The notes under the pieces: model-generated
What the model was told of the DNA's origin: nothing
What the model saw: the letters and a program-made list of their open reading frames with translations, nothing else
Databases searched by the model: none
Program-made: the position numbers and the translations under genes
DNA from: Anseranas semipalmata
Lineage: Eukaryota; Chordata; Aves; Anseriformes; Anseranatidae
DNA length: 64,000 bases
Assembly (NCBI GenBank): GCA_013399115.1
Contig: VXAA01003176.1
Location: 805,104 to 869,103 of the forward strand
Reading direction: 5' to 3'
In this document: positions 48,401-62,695 of the stretch, piece after piece
Layout of the letters: every line of letters begins with the position of its first letter
How positions within the stretch are numbered: the first letter of the stretch is position 1

Positions 48401-51400
48401 ATCCACATCCCAAAGAGTTGTTGAGATAAATGATGTGGCAAGTATCGTGCACAGCAGGTAGCAGAAAGGGTGATGTAACAGCAAAGCTATTTCCTATTTT
48501 GCAGGCTTGCAGCAAAGAACCCTAACTTTTACATTTTCTAGGAATTAGGGCTCAGACAGAAAGAGGTGGTTTTTAATGGGATCCAAAGTTGTACTCAATT
48601 TTAAGTTTTACAGTTTTTCTTAATGCACTAATGATACTTCAGAAAGTCATTAAAAGATACATTTTAGGAAGTAACAGCAATCAAAATCAGAACTCACAAT
48701 ACACAGATACATAATTTATGCTAGCTTCTTGGAAACAGAAATTGTTTTTCAAGTTGATTCAAAAGGAACTAGCACTCGTGTTTCAATTCAAAGAACTATC
48801 ACTGCATCCAAACTTTTCTGTATTTCATTTCCTTTCCTTTCCTTTTTTTAATGTGGCAGTTTCTAGAGATCCAATACAGACAACGTGGTCTGCGGCTGCT
48901 CAGTACACCGCTAAAACTCGACAAAAAAACTTCTAAAGAGTTTATGGTGACTACAATTATGTGTGTGTAATTTCAGTGGGGATTATTTACATATAATTAC
49001 TCTTGAACGTGCTAAACTAAGCCTGTGCTTAACATAACGTTAAAAGACCTGCCAAGCCACCACCAATGTATGTAGGGAGAATTTCCAATCTTGCTTCATA
49101 CAAACGTATTACTGGTAAAAAAATATTTAGTTGCTCTCTGCCACTAAGTTACTTCCATGTAGGTAACACAGACCATCCTTATCAAGCAGACATAATTATC
49201 TTAATAGGAAGTCAAATTTAATTATAGTTGCTGAAACATATACCCTGATGATTTATTTTGATTCAAAATACAGTTGAAATTGCTTGTGCCCATTACTCCA
49301 TCTACTTCCTATAAACTAACGTGCCATGTTAGTTTCACCTGTAATATAAATATATATATCTCACATCCAGTATCATGTACAAGCATTACTCAGCCTTTTC
49401 CATTTCTCTCCCTTCTCAAGATACATTTGCCTCACAAAGAAGTAACAACAGTGTTCACCGCCTCAGTTTTAGAGAAAAGGCACATGGCTACCGGCTTTGT
49501 CCACTGTGCAAGCCTGCAGTGCCTTCACTTTCTCCAGAAAGGAAGGCTAATATTTTAGTTCTCAGGAACTAACTTTGATAGTATTTACTGGAAGCATTAC
49601 ATGACTCAACCTGATCCGATTAGAAAATCTGTTTCAAAATGTTAACAGCCGCTAACGGCATACAGAGGCCTAGCTGCACAATACAAGTCAATGTAAGATC
49701 TTCAGCACTTACCTCATAAATTGAATTTGATTAAGCAGAATCCTTCGCTTTTCCTCAGAGCTAAGCACTAAGGTTGCAGGTCTACCACCCGACTGCCTGA
49801 GAGGTAATAATTAAGTTTTCCTTGAAGAAGAGACTTCTTGACGATACTACACTTCCTGTTTGATGGCCTCCTAGACAAAGTGAAACTCCATCTTGGAGAA
49901 TCAAAAAGGAACTACTGAAATTATATGGAGAAAATAACAGATATCACCAATAACATTATGGCAACAGGGACAGAGAGCTAATGGCTAAAGTAAATTTTTC
50001 TCTAGATAAAGGCCATGCAGAAGCAACCCCGAAAATGTTAATGTCATGAATTAAAGCATTCTTCTTCCTCTAGACTAGCAGATTTTTCAAAGTTTGTTTT
50101 GTATGTCACAGCACATGCTGTTTTAAGTATTTGCAGCCAGTTTTCTGCCTATCCACGTGCTTAACGCATCTTGAGAAACAAACATGAATTATTTAAATGC
50201 TTGTTGATTTTGTCAAAGTACAATAGTATTAGTTTGTGTGGCAACTGATATGCACAGATACTGATTTTGAGAAACTGTCTCATGTTCCCAGCAGCATTTA
50301 TTTTGTTTTGATTGCCAGCACGGTTGACAATATGGTTAGCACTTTCAATAGGCACTTCACATGGTAATAGAGATGGGGTACAATTCTTGTCTCATGGAAG
50401 TCTCATATTTCTTTCCCAACAATGGATGTATCTGAAAGGTGGGAAGACAACATATATAAATCTACAAAGCAGCAAAGCTCACTTTTATTGTAAATAAATA
50501 ACAGCCCCTGATTCTAGTTGGAGATATTAGTGTGCTTCTTCACATCATACTACTTCCATGCTCACGGAACCCCTCACCTCCTAGCAGCTTTTGTGGAGGA
50601 AATTAGTTGTCTAACAGACCCCTTAATTAATATAACACTTTATTAGAGTGGGAGGCTTCTACATTCATTAAAAGCTGTGGTAAACTGTGTGGGAACTTTT
50701 CAGTTGAACCAAATTCCAATGTTAAAGCATTTTCTCAAATATATATTTATCTTGTGTAGCATTTTATACCATGGTAGCCCTTTTGTAGAAAACTCAACAA
50801 CAATCCAAACATTGCACACAGACATTAAAAAAAAAAAAAGAAAAAAAAAAAGAATTATGCACATACTATTTTTAGTCACCCCATTTGCCTTGTCTCAGAT
50901 TTTACTGCAACTAAAGACATAAACATAAATCTGTGCTACAGGTGTCCAGTAAAGGCTGATAAGAATACATTTTCAAGCACAACAATGCAGCACATAATAA
51001 TTCTAGAAGCTGACAGCTTCTTGTACAGATACTATGCAGAGAAATAACTTAAGTTGCAAAGATGGAACCTGCATACTTTTTTTCTTTTTTCTCTGCATTT
51101 ACATGCTCTAAATAAGATAAGTACCTGAGGCCTTGAAATATTCAGTTTTGTATCAGCAGACTACTCTTTGAAAGGATGAGCCTTCTGGGAATACTTTATC
51201 CAGGAAATGTGTTTGAAAAAAGGAAAGTAGATGGAGCCCTTTTGCAGCATGCAAGGCTTTTTCTTGTGTAATAACCCCCCATCTTGCCCATTCTTTAAAG
51301 TGGCTGTTAACCTCACTTGCTGATTCTTTTTGGCTTCCTTTTACAGGGAGGTGACAACTAGATGACAGCAATCAAGGCCAGAGTAAAAGAGAGCTTTAGT

Positions 51401-53464
51401 GGACTCCTGCTCTGGCAAAGAAGAATATAAACAGGACTCCTCCTGTCTTTGTGGAGCAAACACCGCTCGCTATCTACACTGTTGTGGGGTAAGAGCAGAG
51501 AACCCAGCCATGGCTGCCATAACTTTTCAAAATGATAGGAATTTGCAAATGTTTGCAAGTAGCATTCTTGTGTCATTCCTCCTTCCTGTATGGACGGAAT
51601 AGAAAACAGAAAATGAAAACTATTTTTTCCTTACTAGTACACCATGCATGTCTTTTCCTCTTTTAATGTACCATCAGGAAAACCAAAGTGTGTGGTAAAA
51701 ATAGGAAGAAAAGAGGAAAACCGACTGCCAGTGCTGAAATGCTTCCTAATTTCACAGGCCTATCAAAGATTGAACAGAGTTCTAGTGCTTGATGCCATAT
51801 TAACAAAGTAATCAGACTCCATCACTCGTTCCGAGGTCTTACACTGCTGTTCTGCAGCATGAAGCTCTTCTGAGCCTCAAATGCTCTCTTTGAAACTAGT
51901 ATGTAAGACCTTCACAAGAAAAGGTTATTGTTTACTTGGAATACAGGAGAGACAAGTGACTCATAGTCCTAATTCAAACTCATTCCATTTTGAGATTGCA
52001 TAAATCAGGCCAAAATTTTAGGTACTCAGTTCTTTCAGGGTACATAAAGCTTAGGTGTCAAAGCCAAGACTTCCATTTGAAAATTTGCCATCATAACTGA
52101 GAACTTATAAAACTTTGTACAAAATCATAATAGACATCTCAGTTAAAAAGTCTATGGCAGAAAAAATATAGGTCCTGCTTTTTCCTTATCTGACTGGAAG
52201 CCTGAAGATAAACTGTTAAAGATGTAGCTAATTTTTCCCTGTGTCAGCAGCAATCAAAAGTGAAGTCAAGTAAAACAGTATTTACCTATTTCTAAATTAG
52301 TACAGCATTCATTTACTTTTCACACAACAAATGATTTTATCCATTTTAAAATTTACTACGGCATAACCATATACAATATAGAACTGCTGTAGTTAGGGGC
52401 AGGGCTTGAACACCAGGTGCTCCCTTGCATTTAGACGATTTCCCCACTCATACTGTTTCTGTTTAAACGGGTGACCAGTATCAATACTCAGGCAAGAGGG
52501 TCACCTGCTGTCTGGATCATTGCTGGGGGCAGGGCAAAATATTTGAGTGGGGGTGATATTCTTGATACCTTAAGACCTTAGAAGTAAAAAAGACAAGCAT
52601 TTATGGAATCGGACATATCCGAGGTTAAGTGGCATGAGAACAAGAGAAGAGTTTTGATTTGCAGTTCCAGACTTCAGTGCTTAGGTTTTACTGTGTCCTT
52701 TTTACTGAACTTTGTTATTAATGTCCTCACATTCCTCTATGCTTCAAGATGCGTGATAAAGAAAAAAGACTAATGTCAGTTAAAGAAAAAAGATTAATGA
52801 TTAAAATGATAAAAAATGATTAATGATAAAAAAAGATTAATGGCAGTTAACTTCATACGCTTCATTTGAAGAATACATGGCTGATTTCTTAGCATACAAG
52901 CATTATGCAGCAGTCTATATCCAACCCTCAATTAGTACGTTGCCTTGTAGGCCTAGTAGAAACTGTCTCTTGCCCCATTATGGAATATGGTATCAAAATA
53001 AATGATTTCTCATTAATTTGCATCTAAATTTAAGAGATATTCATTTGCTTATAACAATTTTTTAGTTTTAAAAAGTTCACGATGTATTGTAGTAGAGCAG
53101 CTACAATAAAACTTCAGAACATGGTCCTTTTAAACTCAGCTAGTGACCAGTACTGAGTTCTCATTAGGAAGTTGTAAGAAACTTTTCTCAAAATGACTAC
53201 AGAATAATCTGTCTTTACGGATTTTTTTTTTCCTGATTATCATGAATTTGGTAGTCTGTAACAAGACCAATCACTAACTACACATTCTCGTTACATCGGT
53301 AAAGTCTACTTCTGCTAAGCAAGTTGACTTTTGATCTTCAGCTAATACATAACATATCCACAACCAGATCCTCCACTGACTTAAATCAAGTAGTTCTAAT
53401 AGTCTGCAACTATTTCAAAGACTGGTGACGCATTTCAAATACCTTCCTATTCTGAAATTAGCGT
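45429..53464. other. AT-rich non-coding stretch
   Basis: It begins with a single undetermined base (45,429) in a T/G-rich tract. It contains an alternating purine-pyrimidine segment at about 46,352-46,396, an ACACACAC run near 47,420-47,431, A-rich runs at 50,828-50,851, and imperfect repeats of AAAGAAAAAAGATTAATG-like units at about 52,755-52,850. No gene, LTR or CR1 copy is recognised. Confidence 0.6.
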
Positions 53465-53992
53465 TTGGTTTTGGACTGGATCCGACTGGGATGGAGTTAA
53501 CTTCGTTCATTGCAGCCCATATGGTGCAGTGATTTATGGTTAAAACAGCATTGATAACACACCTGGCTCTTGGCTATTGCTGGCCAGGGCAGTGCACAGC
53601 AAAAAGACTCCCCAGCAAGTGAACAGGCCGGGGCTGGGAGGGGACGCAGCTGGGACAGCTGGCTCGAACTGACCAAGGGGCCGTACTGTATAACATCATG
53701 CTCCGCAATAAAAACTGGGGTGGAGGAAGAAGGGGGTACAAGGGTTTGGCTTCCAAGGTGGCTGCTGCTTGGAGCCTGCCTGGGAATGTGTGCTTGTGGG
53801 AGGCAGTGAGTGATTGCCTTTGCTTCACTTGTTCCTCCCCCCCTTCCTTCACTTATTAAACTGTCTTTATTTCAACCCACGAGATTTCTTGGTTTTGCTC
53901 TTCCTATTCTCTCCTCCCATTCTGCTGGGGTGGGGGGAGTTAGGGAGCAGCTGTGCGGGTGGTTAACTGCTGGCCAGGGTCAACCCACAACA
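53465..53992 (+). mobile_element. Solo endogenous retroviral LTR, avian type
   Basis: A sense-orientation LTR of the same family as 1-168 and 16,271-16,401. U3 landmarks include CTGGGATGGAGTTAACTTCG, GGACAGCTGGCTCGAACTGA and TAACATCATGCTCCGC. CAATAAAA at 53,706-53,713 sits where the family has its TATA box. ATTAAA at 53,855-53,860 is the polyadenylation signal, and TTTCAACCCACGAG marks U5. The 3' end closes in CAACCCACAACA at 53,992. The expected TGT-starting 5' terminus is not visible, so the left edge is approximate. There is no retroviral coding sequence on either side: this is a solo LTR. The ERV class is uncertain. Confidence 0.75.
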
Positions 53993-56900
53993 GTTTTAAA
54001 TGCATTTTTACCAGGAATTGGGCATTTTAGTGTCAAAAACCATGGCCAACTCCTAAGTCTGCTCAGAAAGAAAGAAAAAAATAAATTCCTATGTTTGTTC
54101 TGTATATTGCCTATGGATGAGGGATATAAGAGCATGGAAAAAGAAACCCTTATCTTCCGCCAACCAATTTATATTTAAATAAAACTACCTTAAGAAATAT
54201 GAGTTACAGCAGCCCCCTGAGATGACTAATTGCTAAGATAAATTAATTCTTTCATGAGTAAAGTGATAAAGTGATAAGTTTTCACTGTTTATTACCATCC
54301 ATTTCTAGCATCAGTTTGAACACTGGCTTCAAAGCAAATGGATGATTTTCATTAGAACGTCTTTCCTTTAACATACTATAAATTCTGTTAATAATATGGG
54401 AGATTTTCTATGTTTTATCACAGAATATCTTTTTTCTTTTGTATAAAACTGGTGAATGCAAAACAGTTTTTAAAAACAGTTGTTTTTAAAAATAGAAGAA
54501 TGGGTCAAAAACAGATTCCAACCCAAACTGAACATTTTTTTTCTTTTGAACAGCTAATGTTAACTATCCTATTGGTGCTAATTTCTTTCTCTACTTTCTA
54601 ACTAAATTGTTAATAACTTACAATATTATTCGTAATTTTCAGCACCTACATTTTGTCAAAAACAGAAATGAGATACAGTAATAAGCAATAATATTAAAAA
54701 GAAACACCAGACATTTAATAAGTACTTCATTACAAAATTATCAAGGGTATTTTCAGGCTATGGAGTGTCTGAGCTGGTGAATCTGTTTCCTGAATCTTAA
54801 ACTCATTTAATTTCTGGTTGCACTACCCATTGCTTTTCAACCAGATTTCTTCATTTACAAGAAAGGATCCTTTTTGAAATTACCCAGACTGATTTTTTTT
54901 TTTCTCATAATTATTTGTTTAATTTACAGTGAAGCCATTCACCTTGAAGAAATGGGGTTTGGGTGACATGCCACAGTTCCATTGCAAGGGGCAGAGCACA
55001 GCAGCTCAAATAGCCCAGCAGCGCCTCGGTCACAACAGATCAGGTAAAGGTCCGCTGGAGGAGCTCTAGAAAACAGAGCCGTACTTACCCTGAGACACGC
55101 CTTATGTGCTGCACACACCGTTCGCTTTTCCAAATGCTGTCTAGATGGGCCTGAATAAACCAGAGCTATCACAGGCTGTGGTTACAAAAAGCTAGGCAGC
55201 AAATCTGAAACAAGAAATCAGCTTGCGTTCCAAATGGTCATGCCACGCATTGACTAAAAGGACCAGCATTTTAAATATTCAACATGAATTTCCTGTTATG
55301 AAAAAAATGTAGGTCAATCATTCATTAAACATGGATATCATGCTGTTTTTCTTCTGGTGAAGAAATACAAGAAAAAAATCTGATAATATTCTACTCTAAC
55401 TAGGCACCCTTCTGTATTTTTCACGTGGAGCAGATACTATCCATTAAACGGGCTCAAAAATAATCGATGATGAAAATTAATAACTTCACATTAAAGCCAG
55501 CTTTTCAGAAGGAACTGGCATGTAATTGTATCTGAACAATATTCTTCCCAAAACTATTTGCACTTTTGTTTGTTTGAAGCTTTTTTTGTCACATCCTTTC
55601 TTGTAAGCATAAAAAATAAACCCTACAGGAGCAAACTCCTTATTGCTTTGAATGTATTTGCACTAATAGATGAGACCACAGGGAAGAACTTAAGATACTG
55701 GATCTATAAATTAAAATGTGTATAACTCACGGCCACATCTTGAAAAATGTGATCTTCTCTTTTGGATCTTTAAAAACAAGACAGATAAGAAGCATGGAAA
55801 TTGATAAAGACTGTATTGACTCAATTACAGAGGAAGCTACTGCCTCTTCACTCATTTGTGCAATTACCATACCATGGTTGTTTTCTGGAAAGTGACTTAC
55901 AATGTCTCATGTTAAATTAAAGAAAAACTTCCACTACTTAAATATCTCAATTAAATCTTATCAATACAGAAAGTGTCATTGCTGGTCAAGGGATCATGAT
56001 GTTTTTCCTACGAAGGAAACATTCCTTCCCCATTACAGTCCAATCTTCTACTGTACCTTGATAGCATAGAACACAGTAGTGACGAGAGATAATTAATTTC
56101 ATTTGCACCACAGGATTTTGCAGGGCCTCTATTCCAAGCAACTATTGCTTAGTGTGGCTTCAATCCATTATTCGAAATGCAAATGACTTGCAACTTGAGA
56201 GTAGTGGGAAACTGTACAAAACCTCCCAATGTGTGAGAAATTACCAAGTGTTACTTTGTTACTTTGCTGTTCTATATGCAGCACATAGTCAAATTTACAT
56301 TCCTAATTTTTTACTTCAGTATAAAAAGCATTCTCACACTATTTGAAGGAAGAAAGTAAAACATGTAAAGAGAAAAACAGAGGCACCTTGCATTCACTTT
56401 GAACTATTTATTACATTAAATCATGTTCTGAAGAAACAAGCTGGGGAAAACCTGCATGATTTATTCAATATAGATGTTGTCTATATAAGCAAACAAGTAT
56501 GTGAGCAAAAGTATCTCTGGAGGAGCCAGACCTTCAAGAATGTTGAATGTTGAACATTTGTTACAAATTTGGCAATTCTTGCTTATAAGGCTATATAACA
56601 ATCTGTATACAAGATTTTAAATGTCATTCGCCAAAAAGGACTGTGTATTTACAGAAAAAAAATGGGTATCTACCAACATCTGGAAGAGACTGCTCACAGA
56701 ATGAGACTGCAGTCAGGAATGTTCCAGCATCATCTCAAAAAGTAGGCTGAAGTCTTGTAGAAGAGAAGTAGCATTGTCTTGGCATGCAAAACAGTCTGGA
56801 GTGTCAGTTACCCCTTATATATGGTATATTTTTTATTCTTTCTGGCACAGTATTACTGAGATTAACGATAAACAGTAGAAGTGGGAGCTGAAGCGAAAAG

Positions 56901-57249
56901 GAAGGCTAAAAACTCCTTTGTTGTTGAAAGGAGAGAATGGCTGACAGGAGGCAAAGAAAAAGCTCAAAAAAAAAAAAGCCAGGTCTGAACCAGTTGCACC
57001 CCTTTTTTTAAAACAAAACAAAAACAAAACACTTTTGGCACTTTAAACACCAGCATGCATCAACAACAGACAGATACCTCTCAGCAGCTCAAGGAACTAA
57101 GCCTGCACTAGTGTGGCAATATGCTACTAAAGGGGGAAGACTCGGCACTCGGGCCATCCAAGGACAAGAGGATGAGCTTTAAAGTCAGGCTGGGGCCACG
57201 CTGGGGTCATGACTATACCTCACCTCATCTCTTTTTCCCCTGCTGGCAG
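53993..57249. other. AT-rich non-coding stretch
   Basis: No gene or known repeat is recognised. A slightly GC-richer segment lies at about 54,955-55,180 with a short minus-strand frame that matches nothing. An A11 run lies near 56,968-56,978. Confidence 0.55.
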
Positions 57250-57607
57250 TGCTATATTGACCCGAATGCATGAAGAAATTGTAGGCAGTGTGAGCAGGAG
57301 CAGCCACAGGATGGCACGAGGCAGAGAATTTGCTGAGCAATCCACTGCAGAGAACAGGGACCTCAGCCAAAATCACAACCTGGAGACATCATGAACACAG
57401 CTACAGGTGCCCCATTGTTACAAGGCTCCAGAGCACTGATGTCCCTCTAGAAAGCTTAATAATAAGGGCAGCATCTTGAGGTTTGAGTCAAGCAATATAA
57501 CATGACTAGCTCTGATACAAGTTTTGAGTTTGATATATATTTACTTTCTGTGATGCTGATGGTGATATTTAAACAGTATGTAACTAGAATTACTCCTGTA
57601 AAATAAA
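57250..57607 (+). CDS. Candidate terminal exon with AATAAA, unidentified gene
   Basis: A strong plus-strand acceptor (TCTTTTTCCCCTGCTGGCAG, ending 57,249) opens a frame to TGA at 57,392-57,394: AILTRMHEEIVGSVSRSSHR, then MARGREFAEQSTAENRDLSQ and NHNLETS. The peptide is polar and charged, with a composition like real coding sequence. The frame needs two bases from an upstream exon. AATAAA follows at 57,602-57,607. No upstream exon or known family is identified, and the opposite strand is also open over 57,185-57,376. Confidence 0.25.
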
Positions 57608-60600
57608 ATAGAAAATGTATTGTTTTGCTTAACACAGTTCATGCCTATAATAGTCTCTTAAAGGGCTTTATTAAATGATCATTTATTGTTTGATGAGCAG
57701 AGGCAGCTAAATAACTGCATTCTATACATTCAACAGTGGAAGATGCATAGGATTGCCAAATACGACCCATGTCATTGAGAAAACAAATATTTACCAGAAT
57801 TTCTGCTATCTGAACTGTCAGTGTTAAGTGTCAGTAGCTGAATAGAAAATAGCAGATTAAGCAAGAAAACTTCAGGTCAAAGTGAAATGAAACGTTGTCT
57901 TCTCTAGCGAAGCAAAAACCTGGAGTGTGTGTTTATTTGAAGATGAATTAAATAGTATCTTTCCATTCAGTATTATAGGTGCTTTCAGCAAAATTAAGGA
58001 AGTTTTATTGGTAGCAATCTGGTGACAGCTTAGCTGGAATAAAATGTACACCCATGGTGGCTAGAAAGATGCATTCAGACAAAGAAAGGATACTAGGATG
58101 ATCAGGTAAGTGTATCTTAAAATACAGGATACAAAAGCTTGGCTTCTTTAGCCTAGCAATACAAGTACTAAGAACAACTACGTGTGCTGTCCTGAAGTAC
58201 CTCATAGAACAGGATCCAAGCTGTCTCTAAGCTTCACCTGCCTCTGTTATAAATGGCATTGTGACTATCAAACAAAATGCATGGATATTGAACTGAAACT
58301 CCACAAGGTTACACAACAGAAAAGGAAAAGCTATTTAAATTGAAGCAATTTGTTTCCCCAATTTATTTTCGGGTAGGTCATATCTGGCTTGTTTTTCAAA
58401 ATCACTTGATATATAAACCTTCACAAGCTTCTGTGAATTTAGCTAGAAGACAGAAATACAATTTCTCATCAACAAGTCATTTACACAGCTAGAAGATGTG
58501 CAGAAATTTACGCTTTGAGTAGCATGTGTTACCCACCTGCTATTTTTCATAGGTGCATGTACTTAGCATAATAGCTCTTCTTCAGAGTTTTTACTCTGAC
58601 ATCTGAAATTCAATGGCAAACTCAACAGCTAAAAGCCTGCAAGTTTTCTGCCCGTTTTCTTTGACCAAAGCATATGAAACAGACCTGCAAAAAGGGGACC
58701 TCAGAATGCTTATTTCCTGTTCAGACTGATTTTCAGTAAATAATATTGGACTTAGAAAATACTTAGGAGTTTGGGGGTCCATTCAGGCCCCAGGAGACTC
58801 AGATCCTAGGCAAGGCTATATCCATTCTAAGATGTGTCCAGCTATTCACAGTTGACTGCTCTGCATCCAAAATCAACTCGACACAGCAACTAACAAGTGT
58901 CACGCAGCCTGAGCTAATAAGTGCTAAGGGCTGGAGATGCCCACAGAGACAGTGAGCAGGATGACCTGGGACTTGGGGATTCCCAGCCAATTATATAATT
59001 AGTCAATACAAGCAAAATTTGATTTTTCCTCTATTTCCAGAAAGTGACCTGTCTTTTCCACTCTATGGAAAATTGCTTTGCCAGTTTCTAAAAGTAACTG
59101 CTGTTATGAAATTACATTTTATGTAATCATACTCCATTCCAGCATTTTCCATTCAAGAGCTTACAACTCTGCCACTGTGTATAAAATCCCATTGCACATT
59201 GACAAAAAAAGGGAGTGATGACCATGCAAACTAGTTCACAAGAAAAGCCAACACCTGAACAGACACAAAATGAACTGTATTGTATCCTAACTGTAAGCAC
59301 TACAAAATGTATGAAAATTACAATCAGCCACTGCAGATAGCTATTTCATTTTGTGATATACATCTGACTGCACGCTACTTTTAGCTATCCACAGATAGCT
59401 ACAGGATGTGACACTGAAGGTGGTGGCTTACCAAAGAGCAAGCCATTGCCTTTCTAATGCTTGTATACTGCTCACAGACAATCATTTGCTCAAATGAGAA
59501 TGTTTTCTCCTTAAGTTGTAACATCATTAACTGTATTTCAAGAATAGTAAATTCTTGAATGTTTCCTCAACAGCCACAAGTGTTTCTGGATATAAGTTTG
59601 TCTTTGGCAGTTTCATAATAACTTCTCAATTAGATAAAAGCCATTATATTTAAGGCCACAGCCTAGACCTGTGGAATTCCAGGCAGCCACCATCTTCTGT
59701 ACCTTCCAGCCAAGAAGAAAACTCACTATTAGAAGGAAACTCAAACACATAAAGATGATAGGAGTTCTTTCATTACTCCACAGAGACTAATAATAAAAAA
59801 TGTTTCTTCTTATTATTATTATTTTTTAACAAGCATGAGGCTGAAGGACAGCCTTAAAACTAATGAAGTGCAGATATAACTACTGGCGGAGTTCCCACTG
59901 CTTCCCTATTGGCTACTACAGCATATGAAAATCTAATGAACCAAAAAATGATGGAGAAATCCAGTCTACTTAGACTTGCTTCTGGACTCTGGAATATTAT
60001 AAGAGCTGTTAACAGTCATGGAGAACAGGAGTTGGAAAACAGCATGATTATGAGGTCATTATACTCATTTTCTTGGATATTTCTAGATTCAACAAAAGCT
60101 TTTTTTGCTTGTTTCATTTTCGGATTTTTTCCTGTATTATAGTATATATCTTATTTGTACATAATATATCAGAGTTAATTCAATTATAGTTACTACTCTT
60201 GTATTTCTGGGTTTTCTCTTACACAACATCCATACTACTGATGCTACAGATATTTAGTTCATTTTTGCTTACCATGTATGATGCTGATATCATCAGGTCA
60301 GCCTGTCCTTAAGAACTCAATTGTATGGATTTTTTATTATTATTTTTTTATTTTTTTGGTGTTACATATATCATGCACTCTACCCAACCTTTCTCCTTAT
60401 GCAAAGAATTCTTTATTTCACTACAGGTCAGAATGTTGAACTGCAAGGTATTAGTTTTGCTAAATTCAAAGGCTTGTACCTCAGTTACTGTAAAGATTAC
60501 TTTTCCAACACTTTCTACCCAACATTTTGAAGGAGTGTGGGATGGGAGATATGAATGTTAAAATAGTCTTTCAAGTTTTCTCCTTGGCTGCTTCTACCCA

Positions 60601-62486
60601 GCCAGCCAATATTTCCACATTGTGTGTCAATGTGGCAACTCAATCCCAAACAATAGTGCAAGTCTGGGGTGGCACTTTCTGGTTTATCAAGGAGCTTTGT
60701 GTATAATACACAATTTATGTAATCCCATGAGAGCTCCTGCAGATTGAAATTATGCAACAGTGAGCAAGGCTAGTGATGCCAAAGCCTGTGGCTGCTGATC
60801 TGTATACAGCCAGCAGTCACAAGGTCTGCATTAAGTGGGAAATAACTAGACAGAGCAAACAGCAACTGAGAGTGAGAGAGAAATAGAAGTATAATCTGGT
60901 AACAAGGGTAAAAATACTGGGGAGGAAGCAGATGCTTCACTTCTCCACACAGTACTTTTGCACGGTGTCACTGCCCAACACTGTCCAGCAATGTCAAATG
61001 CAGCTTATCCACAAACACTAATTCTTCACCATGAGCATCTGAAATAACGCTCATTTCAGTGATTAATGTACAGATCCCCCAATAAAACATCAAATTTACA
61101 GTTAAGTTTTATGAACAAGCGAAGCATCAAGCCTGCTGAGAAGAATGACTATCAGTGATCAATGCCAAAAGCCCTGGAGTATCAAAATCTTTACAAAAAG
61201 AGAGAGAGAGAGAACTGGCCATCAGGATCCAATTCTTTCATTGCCAAGAATACCTACAGTGACATGTTCTGATTCAGCAGAACAAGCAAGTGGGTGTTTT
61301 AAGCACTGACATATACTACTTGAAAAGTGCTATGCTTGAAGTGCCTGTGTAATACACAGTAAATATGTGTAATAGTAAATATCAAAGATAAATATATAGA
61401 TTGTAAAGAGTTAAAACGTCTTTGGCTCTGTCTTCTATGCTGTGCTTCAGCTGCATAGTGCAATGACCTCCATCATAACAGTACAGTCGATTTGGTACAC
61501 ACACCACATACGCAGTCTTACACATGTAGCACTCCTTGGACCACTGTCAGGAGTTCCACCACAAACCAGCCTCTTTCAAAATTGTTTGAAAATATTACTA
61601 GATGTTACTCGATCTTTGCTTTTAAAATCAATCAAATTGCATCAATTAAAGATGTATAGCTGTTATTTACTAGCATATCATTTCCTAACTCCCGTGAATC
61701 GCACTAAATATATCACCGATGAAGTCTTTGTGTCATTGTCCTTTTCCTTCAGAATTTGTAATACTATACTAAAGGTATTTGAAATTTTAAAGGCAATCGT
61801 GGCCTATGGAAAGCTATAAAAGCAACTTTAAACTCTTAATACCGAGAAACCAACAGTTAATTTCAAGTTATCATCAGTGATCAGTATCACTGCCATTATA
61901 AAAATCACCCCTGTTGATTAATGCACTATTTGGCTCACGTTAGCTACTTTCATAGGCACCCACATTTTGTTTAAAACAATCTCCCTGTTATGTTCAAAGC
62001 TCTGCAACATATGTCCCCAGACTGAATGTATGTTCTATTATCTCACTAGCTATGACTTCATGCACCATAAACAGTACAGGAGGACACCTGTAGCAGGTTC
62101 TCAGGCTGCATGCTGGTCCTTTGTTAATACTGGGAAATTGTTTACCAGCACAAGTCATTGCTGAGACTGAAACTTGGCAAGTTAAAACCTTGGAAAAATT
62201 ACTTATTGTTATGGTTGTGGGGTTTTTTTGGCAAAACAATTTAAAAATTTTTTTCAATGAGTAGCTCCACAGTATGACGCACTGCATCACCAGATTTGAA
62301 GTATATCTTGCCAGGGAAACAAGCAAATCCACTCCCCAGTTGTTATTATTATTATTATTATTTTTCAATAATCACAAGCATTCAGCTCAGCTGCTGTGTT
62401 CACTGGAGCTCTGGCAGTATGATGAGGAGGAAGTGAGAAGGAGAGGGGTCCCCAAGGCCACAACCAGTCCTGGCAGCCCCAGGCAG
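57608..62486. other. AT-rich non-coding stretch
   Basis: It contains TTATTATTATT runs near 59,808-59,822 and 62,342-62,361 and a GA microsatellite at about 61,199-61,212. A 125-codon plus-strand frame (61,442-61,819) is open but starts without a clear ATG context and matches nothing known. No gene is called. Confidence 0.55.
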
Positions 62487-62695
62487 TTCACAGATTCACA
62501 CAGATTCACAGAATTGTAGGGCTTGGAAGGGACCTCCAGAGATCATCAGGTCCAACCCCCCTGCCACAGCAGGCTCCCTAGAGTAGGTTGCACAGGATGG
62601 CATCCAGACGGGCCTTGAATATCTCCAGAGAAGGAGACTCCACAACCTCCCTGGGCAGCCTGTTCCAGTGCTCCGTCACCCTCACCGTGAAGAGC
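62487..62695 (-). mobile_element. CR1 LINE, 5'-truncated copy with intact 3' tail
   Basis: The best-preserved repeat in the window. On the plus strand it begins with reiterated TTCACAGA-type octamers (the reverse of the CR1 3' tail ATTCTGTG), then GGGCTTGGAAGGGACCTCCA, GAGATCATCAGGTCCAACCC, CCTAGAGTAGGTTGCACAGG, CTCCACAACCTCCCTGGGCA and GCCTGTTCCAGTGCTCCGTC, ending near CACCGTGAAGA. The element therefore reads on the minus strand with its 3' end at 62,487. It is truncated at the 5' end, leaving only 3' UTR, which is typical of CR1. It is close to the remembered consensus and so probably younger than the other copies here. Confidence 0.9.

Noticed and set aside
61442..61819. 125-codon plus-strand frame
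   Set aside because: No recognisable domain and no supporting signals around it.
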